A DNA stretch of 64,000 nt from Leucosporidium creatinivorum (Eukaryota > Basidiomycota > Microbotryomycetes > Leucosporidiales > Leucosporidiaceae), in NCBI GenBank assembly GCA_001600635.1, contig BCKL01000008.1:135830-199829 (forward strand), given 5' to 3'. This document shows, piece after piece, positions 54,486-64,000 of the stretch. Numbering within the stretch: the first letter of the stretch is position 1; each line of letters starts with the position of its first letter. Position numbers and translations under genes: made by a program. Under the pieces are notes generated by a model that searched no databases, was not told where the DNA came from, and saw nothing but the letters and a program-made list of their open reading frames with translations.

Positions 54486-56788
54486 ATGAGCGAACCAGCT
54501 GAGCGGGGGTCGAAATCACTCCAGAGCGTCGCTATCATCGCGACGGTCGTAGGGACTTCCTTCTTGAACGTGAGCGAGCTCTAGGTCAACCATAATAGCA
54601 TGTTACTAATCTCCTGCTCTCCCAGTCCTTCTTCACTGGCGCGTTGACGAGCTCTCTTCCATCCATCGGCGCGAATTTGGGGTACAGGGCAGCAGGGCTT
54701 ACGTGGCCCGTCTCGCTCAATGCCTTGATGCTAGGAGCATTTCTGCTACCTTTCGGGAGGGTAGCCGACATCGCCGGCCATCGGAAAGTCTTCCTCGGCG
54801 GAACTGCCTGGTTCGCTCTCTTCTCGCTCGCCGTAGCGCTCGCTCCCAACAACAAGGGATTCTCGGCCCTCTGCGCTTTTCTGGGACTAGGCGCTGCTGC
54901 CAATCAGCCCGCCGGCGTGGGAATCCTGGGCTCGTAGTGAGTGATTCGCGAATCTCAGCGCCGAGCAAGCTGACCCTCTCCGTCTCCTTCCCCGCCCCGT
55001 TCCACCTCATCGTGTATCGACTACATCTCTACTCTATTAATCTTCTCGCAGCTTCTCTGCGGGTCCCACCAAGAACAAGGCGTTCGCAAGCCTCGGTGCT
55101 GGCCAACCGCTTGGTTACATCGCGGGCCTGGTCATCGGAGCTGTCTTCACCACGACCAAGACGGGCTGGCGAGGTGAGTAGCTTACTGCTTAGCCATCTT
55201 ATTCCTCGCGGGCTGGGTCGCTGCTAGCTGTCTGGCCAGCGTCCATCTCGCCGCCGAGGCCGCTGCTCCCTCGCTGACCCTCTTTTGCCTGCCTATAGCG
55301 TCCTTCTACATCCAAGCAGCCCTCTCCGCCCTCCTCCTCCTCCTCGGATACTTCACCATTCCCTCTACATTCCCCGTCGATCCCGCCGCCATCCCCCTCA
55401 CCGAGATCACGGCTCCGCCTGAGGATGCCGACGCCGAGTCGACACACACCCTCTTCCTCGACCTTGCCGACAACAAAAAGATTGACTACATTGGAGCGAT
55501 CCTCTCCATCTCGGGTCTCGTCCTCCTCACCTTCGCGCTCAGCGACGCCTCGTCGGAACCCAAGGGATGGAAGACGCCGTGGCTACCTCCTCTCGTGCCC
55601 ATCGCGATGTTCCTACTCTGCGCCTTTTTTTACTGGGAGTCGGTGCTGGCTAAGCGATTGGCTGCCTTCTATTCGGCGCCGAAGGACGGCCGATCCAAGT
55701 CCCCGCCTCCTCCCCCTCTGCTCACGCCTTCGATCTGGAAGGCTCCTCATCTTGGTGAGTAGCGACTGCTGAGCGTCGCGGTGAGTTGCTGACCCTTCCT
55801 CTCCTGTCGCAGGCGAGATCCTTGTGTTCGTCGCGCCGAGCTCCTCGCCGAAAGCAAGGCTGACCGCCTCCTCCGAATTTCGAAACAGCGTCGTCTTCTT
55901 CGCCTGGGCTTCTTTCAACACTTCGACATACTTCATCAACCTGCTTCTGCAGCTTGTTATGGACGTCACTCCTCTCAAGACTGCCCTTTACTTCCTCCCG
56001 ATGGTCAGTCACATCTCGTTTGGAACGACATGCTCGGCGCTCGGCGCAAGCCCCGCTTCTCTCGCTCGGCGCTCGGTGCAAGCGCCATTTCTCTCGAAGC
56101 CGACGACTGGGCGAGAGTGAAGGCTTGTGCTGGCGCCTGTAGTACAGGTCACTCTTGCTGAGCATATAGTACTCTGAGAGCTGACAGATCTCTCCCGCAG
56201 ATCGTCTCCGGATTCGTGCTCAACTTCGTCCCTGGTTTCACCCTCGCTCACGTCAATGCGAAGGCATTCATTGTCGCCTCGATGCTCCTCTCCTTCATCT
56301 CGCCCATCCTCCTCGCCACCGTCAACGTCAAAGCCTCCTACTGGGCTTTCATCTTCCCAATGGTAAGCGGTATCAAACTCAACAGGGAAATCAGCGAGCT
56401 AACCAGTGTTATTATTCCTCAGATGCTCACGGCGCCGGCGACCGACCTCATCTTCAGCGTCGCTACGGTGCAGATCAGTCGCTCGGTGTCTCGGTCGGAG
56501 CAGGCTACCGCCGGCGCCCTCTTCAACGTTACGACTCGCCTGGCCACCTCCATCTCCCTGGCGGTCATTTCATCCATCGCCAATGTCGTCTCAACAGGCT
56601 ACCTCGGCTCTCACCCCTTCGACGCCTCGCTCAAAGCGCAGACCATCGATTCTCCCGACGTCCTGCTGCAAGGATACAGGATTGGAGCATGGCTCTGTGT
56701 AGCTTGTGTGGGAGTGAGCACGGTCGTTGCCGTAGTCGGCCTGAGGGGAATCGGTGTGGTGGGCAAGAAGGAAACGAAGGCCGAGTAG
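54486..56788 (+). CDS. MFS drug:H+ antiporter, 14-helix DHA2-like
   Basis: About seven exons. Starts MSEPAERGSKSLQSVAIIAT at 54486. First helix ends in LNSFFTGALTSSLPSIGANL; then LTWPVSLNALMLGAFLLPFG with GRVADIAGHRKVFLGG (motif A), GLGAAANQPAGVGILGSYFS and AGPTKNKAFASLGAGQPLGY (motif C-like, typical of exporters). Later helices include FFAWASFNTSTYFINLLLQL, ASMLLSFISPILLATVNVKA and TSISLAVISSIANVVSTGYL. This resembles fungal aminotriazole-resistance-type exporters; cargo is unknown. The exon at 55651-55755 (AKRLAAFYSAPKDGRS...) has a partial copy in front of the PHO13-like gene. One intron (56004-56200) is long and carries a 32-bp tandem duplication. Confidence 0.88.
55651..55755 (+). repeat. 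Transporter exon segment with a partial copy at 50986
   Basis: Coding part of the drug exporter (AKRLAAFYSAPKDGRSKS through IWKAPHLG). The partner copy lies about 4.6 kb upstream on the same strand. Confidence 0.75.
56032..56095 (+). repeat. 32-bp tandem duplication within an intron
   Basis: Two adjacent 32-base units (56032-56063 and 56064-56095) differ at four positions. Each itself starts with a doubled GCTCGGC motif. They lie in the 197-nt intron of the drug exporter gene. Confidence 0.85.
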
Positions 56789-57227
56789 TGCATCTAGAAT
56801 ACGGTTGGACGGAAGCTGAGTAGTGTAGACCAGCTGCATGCATATAGAATACGATTGGTGTACGTTGACCTCTACTCGACCCCTTGGGGAGCGAGAGAGC
56901 GAAGAAGCCATGTTCGGCAAAACCCAGGACTCGGAGCGCCGAGGTGAGCTCAAAGGTCCTTGTAGCTTCCTACAGCTCATCATAGCGAGCGGGCCGGGCT
57001 CTCGACAGTGCCGATGCTCTCTGCAGCCGATCAAAGTGCCCCTCGAACTGTTTCCTGGCCCTGGGAGACAGCGGGCGACAGCTGCGTCTCTCGGCTCTTT
57101 CACCTCTCTTTCTCCTCGACTTCACCTCGTTCTCGCTTCGACACTCGTACAGCTGAACAAAAGGAAGCTCTACTACGACTAGCACCCCTCAACAACCTCC
57201 AGCACCTCAGCTCGAAGCTCTATCAGG
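56789..57227. other. Intergenic, leader of F-box-like gene 2
   Basis: The first part is the exporter 3' UTR, containing a small repeated phrase (ATAGAATACG-like at about 56795 and 56845). The last 130 bases are the F-box leader with the conserved 57-nt block. Confidence 0.5.
57099..57155 (+). repeat. 57-nt leader block, copy 2
   Basis: Matches the minus-strand sequence of 17408-17464 with three mismatches by eye; 73 bases before the ATG of F-box-like gene 2. Confidence 0.75.
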
Positions 57228-58405
57228 ATGGACAACTTGCTCGAAGCTCAGTCCCCTCCTCCCGCTCAGCTTGTCGAAGCTCCCCAGCAGCTCCCCTCGC
57301 TCCCCACCGAGATCCTGCAGCGTATCATCCAGCTTGCCCTTCCTCCTCTCCTGCACAACACCTTCAAGCAACGCCACGCCCTCCTCCTCACCCTCTGCCG
57401 CGTCAACAAGCTCTGGGCGGCGTTGGCGCAGAGCGAGCTCGTCAAGCACGCCGGATTCTCGTCTATAAGCCATATGCAGCGCTATAAGTCCGCGCAAGTG
57501 GTGCAGCACGCGGTCAACCGGTCGATGTGGTTAGCTTGGGACAGCGACGACTCGCTCTCGGTCGCAGAGATGCTGACAGTCAACAATGGCCTCACGGCAC
57601 TCTGCCACACGTCAAAGCTGAGCCATATCAACTTGGACATGCTGGCGCTCGCCTCGGCCGCTCCAGGTGAACCCCAAGTTCCGCTCGGCCTTCACGCTCG
57701 TCCATCGCTGACCTCTCTCTCGGGACAGAGCTGCAAGTGCTCGCCATCGACTTCTTTCGCATCACCGGAGACCGCTCGCTCAACCTCTCCTTCGCGTGCA
57801 TTCGCCATCTCGCGCTGTCCTGCCCAAGCCATGCCGGCGAGCTTAGCACCTTCCTCCAATGCGCCGAGCTCCCCCTCCTCAAGAACCTCGCTCTCGCAGT
57901 CAACGGCATAGACGGAGACGTTACGCAGGAACAGCTGGACCTGTTGGGGGAGAGCGTCTGCGGCCATGGCGCCAAGGTCAAGCGATTCTCCTTCGCCGTG
58001 GAGGACTCTCCGCGATATTCGAATCGCCGAACGCTATTCCTGCCACCAGGGGTCTGGCCAGCTTTCACTGCGCTGGACCATCTCGTGCTAGACAAGGAAG
58101 CGCCGGTCGATACCATCTTCTCGCTTCCTACCCGACTCACGACCTTCCGCCTCCGCTCGCCGTTCGATCAACGCGACAAGCCGAAACTGGACGGGCTCCT
58201 CCAGGCGTTGCGCTCCCGTACTCGCTCGCTCGAAGCACTCGATGAGCTCATCTTGCCCTCATACAAAGCATCGGATGCAGGGAGTGAGGTGGAGGTGGAG
58301 CTGATCGAGCTGTGTGGGGAGCGCGGGATCAAGATCACCAGAAGGTGGCTGCTCGCGCCCAAGGACTACGCCGCGCATCTCGAAGACTCTTTGGACTTCT
58401 GGTGA
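57228..58405 (+). CDS. F-box-like protein 2 (paralog of the gene at 16128-17334)
   Basis: Predicted 371 aa from two exons (57228-57666, 57729-58405). An F-box-like segment near residue 25 (LPSLPTEILQRIIQLALPPL) is followed by LLTLCRVNKLWAALAQSELV. The remainder is leucine-rich without regular repeats (for example LALSCPSHAGELSTFLQCAE, LTTFRLRSPFDQRDKPKLDG). SCF adaptor function is inferred. The layout matches F-box-like gene 1: same N-terminal domain, Leu-rich body, shared 57-nt leader block, and a stop codon overlapping a GTGAGT donor (TTC TGG TGA). Splicing of 58402-58468 also gives TGA. Codon use looks like that of neighbouring genes. Confidence 0.7.
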
Positions 58406-58468
58406 GTCAGCAAACCTAAGCTTAGCCTCCTTCTTCGCCTCTGCTAACCTGCTTCTTCCCTCGCGCAG
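58402..58468 (+). other. Stop-codon-splitting intron at the end of F-box-like gene 2
   Basis: Donor GTGAGT begins at the last base of the Trp codon; a branch site GCTAAC and GCAG acceptor follow. The next base after the acceptor is A, so TG joined to A restores TGA. The unspliced form stops one codon later after Trp. Confidence 0.55.
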
Positions 58469-58969
58469 ACGGCAACGAAGCTCGGAGCTCGAACCTCGAC
58501 CGCTGGAGACGAGGAAGGGTAGCTGCTGCAGTCGATGAAACGCTTGCTTTTGTTTCCCGATCGACTTCAGGCCGAGTCTGTGACCATGGGTATGAGAGAG
58601 CAGCACGGACAAGCTGAAGAGAGGACCGTGGAACGCCGAGCTGTTGGACTGTTGTGAAGGGGAATGTAGCTGAACCGAGCAGCCTGTAGCTCGAGTACAG
58701 TGTAGCTGCAACTTCTGCAACCGATCTTGAGGCGTGTCAGAAGTGTTTCCTGACTTCTCAATTCGCAATCCGGGATGGTTGTGCGAGCGTTTCGCAGGCG
58801 GTTTCGCTCTGCCCAGTCTCGCGGTCCTCTCTTCGCTCGACACGAGAATTCGACATACTGATGGCACATCATATTCATTATCAGAGAAACGGCACGAGAG
58901 TCTCAAGGGCGAGGGAGGGCGAGGACGGCTCGGAGACCAGCTCCTCTCCTCTCCATCATAGCTCCAAGC
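58406..58969. other. Convergent 3' region, nothing recognised
   Basis: Between the F-box-like gene 2 and the gelsolin-like gene. The probable 3' UTR exon of F-box-like gene 2 starts at 58469. No gene supported. Confidence 0.4.
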
Positions 58970-60453
58970 TCAGCCCTCAACAAACCTGGCAAACTCCTCG
59001 CCCTCGAAGCCCTGCACAACCCTCACCAGCCCCCTAGTAGCAAACGGCACGACATCCCCTGCGAGCAAAGCGACCCTCCTCTGCGCCAACACGATCGCGC
59101 TCCTCCTCTGCTCTGCGGGGACCTCGGAGCCGACCCAGACGTAAAGAGGGGCAGGCGAGGGAGTGGCGATTAAAAGAAGCGAGATGGGGGTGAGGAGAGA
59201 GCGAGTGAGAGGGGAAGTGGCGGGAGCGTCGCCGAGGAGGGAGTGGACCGAGGTTGGGCGGGAGGCGATGGGGACGAGACGAGTGGAGGCAGTGTGGTGG
59301 GAGAGGCTTTGGGAGCATGAAAAGTCAGCGGCATCAATGGCAAGTGCTCGAAATTAAGCTCACTCGTAAGGGGGTTGCGACTGATCAACGCCGAGCGCGA
59401 GGAAGAAAGCGGTATCCCTGCTTCCATCATCCAGCACCTCGAGCTCGGCTTTTCCACCTGTATCCGATGAGTCAGTGATCTTCTCTATCTCGCAAAGCAG
59501 TGTCGAGAACTGTCGAACGTCTCGGCCTCGGCGTCAAATGAACTCACCTCGGCCCTCCTCCCAAGCTCTAGCAACCTCCGCCGCCTTGGCCTTCTCCATC
59601 GGATGACTCTCCCTCCCATTCCACTGCAGCAGCTTGTTCCCCAAGTCGAGGATGAAGACGTCTCCTCGCTTCACGCTCTCCACCTTCGCCTCGACCTCCA
59701 ACACCCTGACCTGCTTCCTCGCATGTCCCTGCACCTCGCCACCCTCGGGAATGGCGATTTGGAAGAGACGGGGACGATCGAGCTTGAGAGAGTCGGAAGT
59801 CGACGGAGAGACGTGGTGGAAGCCCGAGGCGTGGCCGCCGGCGAGGACGAGGAAGTGAGGGCGAAAGAGGGAGAGGAAGGACGTCGTTTCGTGGCCTTGC
59901 GTCTCGCGGTGCTGGGTGGGTGCGCCGCCGAGGACTGATGATAGGGGGGAGAGGGTCAGCATCACGAGGACAGTTGAAGGAGCGCAGGCGAAGCTAACGC
60001 CGAGCAGGCCAACTCACGTTCGTCGAGCTCTACCGACTTGTACGCTGCCGTGCCGGCTTCGTCTTGGCTCGTCTTGGCTCCAAGCCAGAAGTAGATGTCG
60101 TGGATGAGGTGGTCGGGCTTCACGGGCGCGACGGACTGCGAATGAGAGAGAGTCAGCTCTGAAGTCCTGCCCGGCTCCAAGCAGCGCACCTTGAGCACGA
60201 TATAAGAATCTCCCTCCCTGAAGTCTCCTGTACCCAACTCGCCCTGTCCCACGAGCTTCAACTTGAAGTCCTCCACTCGGAACGCCCAAATCCCCGCTTG
60301 CTTGCCCAAGCCAGGCGCATCCCAAGCGGGCTCGCCTTGCACAGACTGCTGATGAAGCTTGTGATCAATCTCGGAGCCGAGGAGTGCGATGTTGGAGTCC
60401 TCAAAGCGAGATTGACCGTCGAGGTGCGTGAGGCCGGCGTGGGGCGTCGTCAT
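58970..60453 (-). CDS. Gelsolin/severin-type actin-binding protein
   Basis: Five exons with introns near 59309-59364, 59457-59549, 59935-60016 and 60136-60189. Starts MTTPHAGLTHLDGQSRFEDS at 60453. First gelsolin repeat: AGIWAFRVEDFKLKLVGQGE, GDFREGDSYIVLKV, DIYFWLGAKTSQDEAGTAAY and KSVELDE. A second repeat follows: SLFRPHFLVLAGGHASGFHH, RLFQIAI..., KRGDVFILDLGNKLLQWNG and ESHPMEKAKAAEVARAWEE. The C-terminus carries a partial third repeat (PLYVWVGSEVPAEQRRSAIV). Severin-like proteins sever and cap actin filaments with calcium. At about 390 residues it fits a three-repeat protein. Calcium dependence is inferred. Confidence 0.87.
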
Positions 60454-60840
60454 GAGGAAGGAGGATAGAGGGCAATACGTGGGCTGTAGAGCAGTTGTAT
60501 TGAGCGTGTGCTGAAAGGGTAGGAGACGGTTGGCGGAGGGGAGAGTAGCGAGCTGAGGATGTGGAAAGAGCGAGAGCTGAGCTGTAGGGGCCTGAGCTCA
60601 GCTCGTCCATTTGTCGCAGCCCCTCTTTCGCAGCACAATCTCTTTGCATAGCAATATGCAGCCAGGACAGGTACGCTTGCTTGCTCTGCACATCTACTGC
60701 TCATCGACTCGATTCCCGTAGCTGGCTCTCGGCGCCGAGAAATGTCTCTCTCTCGTTCACGAGCTGCGAGCCGTATCACACGGAGCTATAGTACAAATCA
60801 AGCTCAGAAGTACTATCAAAGCTATTCAAGCGATACCCCT
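60454..60840. other. Intergenic, promoter of gelsolin-like gene
   Basis: Holds the leader of the gelsolin-like gene and the 3' UTR of CWC21. No gene supported. Confidence 0.45.
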
Positions 60841-62189
60841 TCACTCCTGCTTGACATCTCGGCCCCTCGACGACCTCGCCGGGCTATCCCTACGCGCCCT
60901 CGTCCTGGGAGGACTCCTGCTACGGCTGTAGCTCCTGCTCCTACTCCTCGACCTCGACCTCGACCTCGAATCATCCCTGCGAGCATACGAGCGGCTCCTC
61001 GACCTCGACCTGGAAGGCGAGCGCGAGATGGAGCGGGTCGGCGAACGGCCACGGCGGCCTCCACGGGAGACGGGGGAAGGGGAGCGGCGGCGAGGAGGAG
61101 GGGAGGCTGAACGACGGCGGGAGGAAGAGTCGTAGGGGAGAGGAGGGGAGTCGCGGCCGCGGTAAGAGGAGCGAGGGTCGGGCGAGTAGTCGCGTCGGCT
61201 GGATCCGCGGCGGGGAGGCGAGTCCTCCCTTCCTCCTCCAGAGCGACGGTAGGGCTCGGGCGAGCGGGAACGTTTGGAAGTGATGGTGCGCGAGCCGTAG
61301 CGGTCGTCGTCCTTAGAGCCAGCGCGGCGGTCGTCGACTTCGGCGGCGGCGGTGGTGGTGGGAGGTGCTCCTCGACGACGAGCATCCAACTCGTCGTCCA
61401 TCTTCCTGAGATCCTCCTTATCCCTGCTCTCCCTGTCGGCCTTCCTCTGCTCATCCTCCCTCCTCATGCGGTCGGCGTGGTCTCTGCGCCCTTGCTCGAG
61501 CTCGTCCTGTTGCCTGCGCCTGAGTCGGTCCATCTCCTCATCGTGCTTCTTCTTCTCCGCCTCTCTCGCCTTGATGGCCCTCTCCCTGTCCGACTTGAGC
61601 CCTGCCTCAATCTTGGCCCGCTGCTCTTGCTCCTTGACCCGCTCCTCCTGCCGCTTGATCTTGAGCTCGGCCTGCGCTTCCTTGTCGAAAGCCAATCCCT
61701 CGACGTGGTCCTTGGAGATGCCCATGGCCATCCTCAGGCGTTCGTTGGCGAGCTCCTTGGCCTGTCCGATCTCATGCGTCGAATGCATAGCGATCCTGCC
61801 CTCGCGGTCCTGTCCTTGCTTGTTGGCCGACTCGGCGAGTAGCTTCTCCCTCAAGGCTTGCACCTGCTCCTCGATAGCCTCCTCGCTCACTCCGTCGTCC
61901 TCGAGTGAGACTTGGAGCTCGAGACACTTGACTTCGACTCGACGACGACGCTCGTGGTCGAGGATGCCGGCGTCTGGTGCGCGCGAAGCGAATTGGTCCT
62001 TGAAGTCGGCGGGCTTGTCGAACTGATGCCTTGTACGGAGGTGGGAGCGGTTGGCTTGAATGTGGCCGTTGGTTCCCGAGCCTCGAGGCGTGCTCAATCC
62101 AACGCCGTTGTCTGTTAAGGAGCAGGGAGAGTGGGTCAGCATTGGCATGCAGAGAGCAAGTTGATACGCTGCACCAACTTACAACTCAT
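60841..62189 (-). CDS. CWC21: Pre-mRNA splicing factor Cwc21/Cwf21 (SRRM2-like)
   Basis: Two exons. The first coding exon is only seven bases (ATGAGTT, 62183-62189) before a 5' intron of about 70 nt; together they give MSYNGVGLSTPRGSGTNGHI, the invariant Cwf21 start. Next come the Cwf21 domain (VEVKCLELQVSLEDDGVSEE, EEQVQALREKLLAE), a long charged coiled coil (REAEKKKHDEEMDRLRRRQQ and on), and an SR/RS-rich C-terminus ending RGRDVKQE. Cwc21 binds Prp8 and Snu114 in the activated spliceosome, in the nucleus; human SRRM2 has the same N-terminus and an RS tail. The RS tail makes this protein longer than budding yeast Cwc21 (about 135 aa). Confidence 0.93.
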
Positions 62190-62437
62190 CGTGTGCTGAC
62201 GGGGAGAAGTGAGACGAGGCGGGAGCGAGTGGCGGGAGATCAAGCTTGCCAGCGGGAGGAGCGCGTCGAAAAGCGATGAGGAGAGGAGGGCTTATTTCGC
62301 GAATTGTCTGCGAGGCGGTCCCCGAGATATAGTAAAAGTGCTGTATGACACTGCTAAGCTCAGATCAGGCGCCCCTGCTCCGCTGCAAAGTGACAGCTCG
62401 GCGGTGAAGGCGGGCTGCTCTACCACTACGAGTAGCT

Positions 62438-64000
62438 CTAATGCTCAACGTCTTTGACCATCTTACTCGACTGAGACCACTGTACTCCGCTCATCTCGTT
62501 CAGTCGACTCTGCAGTGAGTGAAATGGGCAGAGAGGAAGAGAAGGGGAGGAGGAGTTATCGGCGCAGAGGTCAGTGCTCGGCTCTCTCTCCACAGTCTAC
62601 TTCAGCTCTCCCACAACAGAGACAGAACACTCACCAAAGCCCTAGCGAACGCGAACACCTCCTCATCTCCCGTAAAGATGGAGCTCGCTCCGACGATGTC
62701 CGCCGAGAGTCCCAAGTCATCCATCACAGCTCGCTGGTGAGCCGAGATCTCGCCATTGTTCTTGGGTTCGTCCGAGAAGACGGCGGTGATAGGAGGGTCC
62801 GAGAGAATGAATAGCTTGGTCTGTGGTCAGTGGGAGAGAAGAGTGAGCTCGACGCCGAGGCGAAAGCAGGTGAGGAGCGGCGTACCTTGGCCTCGTAGGC
62901 GGCGTCGATGAAGAGGATGAACCTCCTCGCCTGATCCTTCGTGTCCAAGCCCAACTGAGGCACGTCGACGAGGAAGATGGTATCGAAGTTCTTGGTGATC
63001 TCGAGGTAGTCGGCCGCGCTCAGAGGCTTGCCACAAAGCTCGATGAACTTGAATTGGGCAATGCTAGGGGTGGATAGAGGGACGTTGATCTTGCGGCCCC
63101 AAACGGAGAGAGGGCGATGCTCGACGACTTCCTCGGAGCCAGCGAGCGAGTCGAACAGCTTGGAGATTTCGCCCCGGTTTTGATCGTTGATCGGGTCGTA
63201 GTAGACCTTGCTGAGGGCGCGAGGTCGCTTGCGGTAGTCTGTTGGTACGGATGGAATTGAGTCAGCCGGGGACGGCGAGCTGCACAGCTAGGAAATGCGA
63301 TCTTACCGATCTCCGAGTCGAGGCATTTGACGACGAAGGAATCCTTGATGAGCTCGATGCAGGGAATGAACTGCTCGCGCTGAATGCCGTTCTTGTAGAG
63401 GTCGTCCGGTGCGCGGCTGCGAAGCCAAGGTCATCCGTCAGCACCGAGGCGAGGGCCGAGCGAGGAAGGGGGAAGGCTCACTTAGAAGTCGTTATTGAGA
63501 CGACGCCATACGCATGCAGAGCCTCCATCAACCGTCGGAGGATCATCGCATCGGCAATATCTGTGAGCGACAGATCAGCCTCTGCACTCTGGAGCTCCTC
63601 GCTCGGCGCAACTCACCCGTAACCTGAAACTCGTCGAAGCAGAGTACCCGCGACTCCTTGGCGAGGTCCCTAGCCACCAGCACGATCCAATCCTGCGCCT
63701 CTCCCGTCTCCATCTTGATTTTATGCCCCCTCCTATGCACGTCCATCATAAAGGCGTGAAAATGGACCCTCCGCTTCGAGTGGTCGTACTTGCTCGGCAT
63801 GTTGGCGTAGAAGAGGTCCATGAGGAAGCTCTTGCCGCAGCCAACCGAGCCGTAGAGGTACAGTCCTTTCGGTAGGTCCCTGGGAGCGGGTGGGAGAGGG
63901 ATCTCGGCGCGGTTGGCCTGATGCAGCTCGTCCTCCATGGTCGCGAAGAAGCGCGAGCGCGAGATGCGACTGAGGAGTGAGGGTTTCCGAGGAGGGGGCA
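62438..64000 (-). CDS. AFG1: AFG1-like (AFG1L/LACE1) mitochondrial AAA ATPase, 5' end off the window
   Basis: The reading frame is open to the right edge (KPSLLSRISRSRFFAT just before MEDELHQ), so the ATG at 63938 is probably internal and the true N-terminus with its mitochondrial presequence is missing. Visible: GLYLYGSVGCGKSFLMDLFY (Walker A GSVGCGKS), HFHAFMMDVHRRGH, RVLCFDEFQVTDIADAMILR (Walker B), VVSITTSKRAPDDLYKNGIQ (Arg finger region), HRPLSVWGRKINVP, LCGKPLSAADYLEI, FILFIDAAYEAK and SSIFTGDEEVFAFARALSRL. The C-terminal exon (SRLNEMSGVQWSQSSKMVKD, 62438 to about 62512) follows an intron of about 120 nt. AFG1 proteins handle degradation of mitochondrially encoded respiratory subunits. 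Confidence 0.93.

Noticed and set aside
60900-61020. Imperfect CGACCTCGACCT tandem array as a satellite
   Set aside because: It encodes the Arg-Ser repeats of the Cwc21 tail on the minus strand.

Overview
The window is a piece of a basidiomycete fungal genome, most likely a red yeast of the Microbotryomycetes (Rhodotorula/Sporobolomyces relatives). This placement is inferred from high GC content, very intron-dense genes, introns of about 55-90 nt with a GCTGAC or CTAAC branch site 10-25 nt before the AG, CT-rich leaders before start codons, and protein content (basidiomycete 'macrophage activating glycoprotein' type GPI protein, Rax1, Cwc21, Nup98/116, Brl1/Brr6). There are no bacterial operons, CRISPR arrays, or retroelement or transposon coding regions that I can see.

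Layout. 1-1.1 kb: no gene seen. 1.1-11.4 kb: RAX1 (+), a CSC1/RSN1 family channel (-), AMP deaminase (-). 12-16 kb: secreted GPI-type glycoprotein (+), 2OG-Fe(II) oxygenase (+). 16.1-17.3 kb: F-box-like protein 1 (-). 18.6-20.2 kb: divergent histone pair H2B (-)/H2A (+). 20.2-24.6 kb: gene-poor stretch holding two identical tRNA-Glu(CUC) genes inside an inverted repeat. 24.6-31.9 kb: SYLF protein (+), PIG-A/GPI3 (-), an unrecognised coiled-coil protein (+), UBR7-like E3 (-). 32.1-46.9 kb, all minus: 7-helix membrane protein, Brl1/Brr6, Nup98/116, cyclic nucleotide phosphodiesterase, SDR reductase. 48.3-58.4 kb, all plus: inositol-type sugar transporter, PHO13-like phosphatase, DXD glycosyltransferase, 14-helix drug exporter, F-box-like protein 2. 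59-64 kb, all minus: gelsolin/severin-like protein, CWC21, AFG1-type ATPase (its 5' end lies off the window).

The genes are mostly unrelated housekeeping functions, as is usual for fungi. Themes recur: nuclear pore biogenesis (the Brl1/Brr6 and Nup98/116 genes are neighbours), signalling and stress (Rax1, CSC1, cAMP phosphodiesterase), nucleotide and inositol/GPI metabolism, and splicing (Cwc21). The most interesting observations concern gene structure and local duplication: the two F-box paralogs share a 57-nt leader block and each carries an intron that splits the stop codon so that both splice forms terminate; a recurrent GTTCGT class of 5' splice site; a 13-nt microexon in AMP deaminase; a GC-AG intron in the oxygenase; a copied transporter exon fragment in front of the PHO13-like gene; and the tRNA-Glu inverted repeat. 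Splice boundaries were read by eye and may be off by a base in places.
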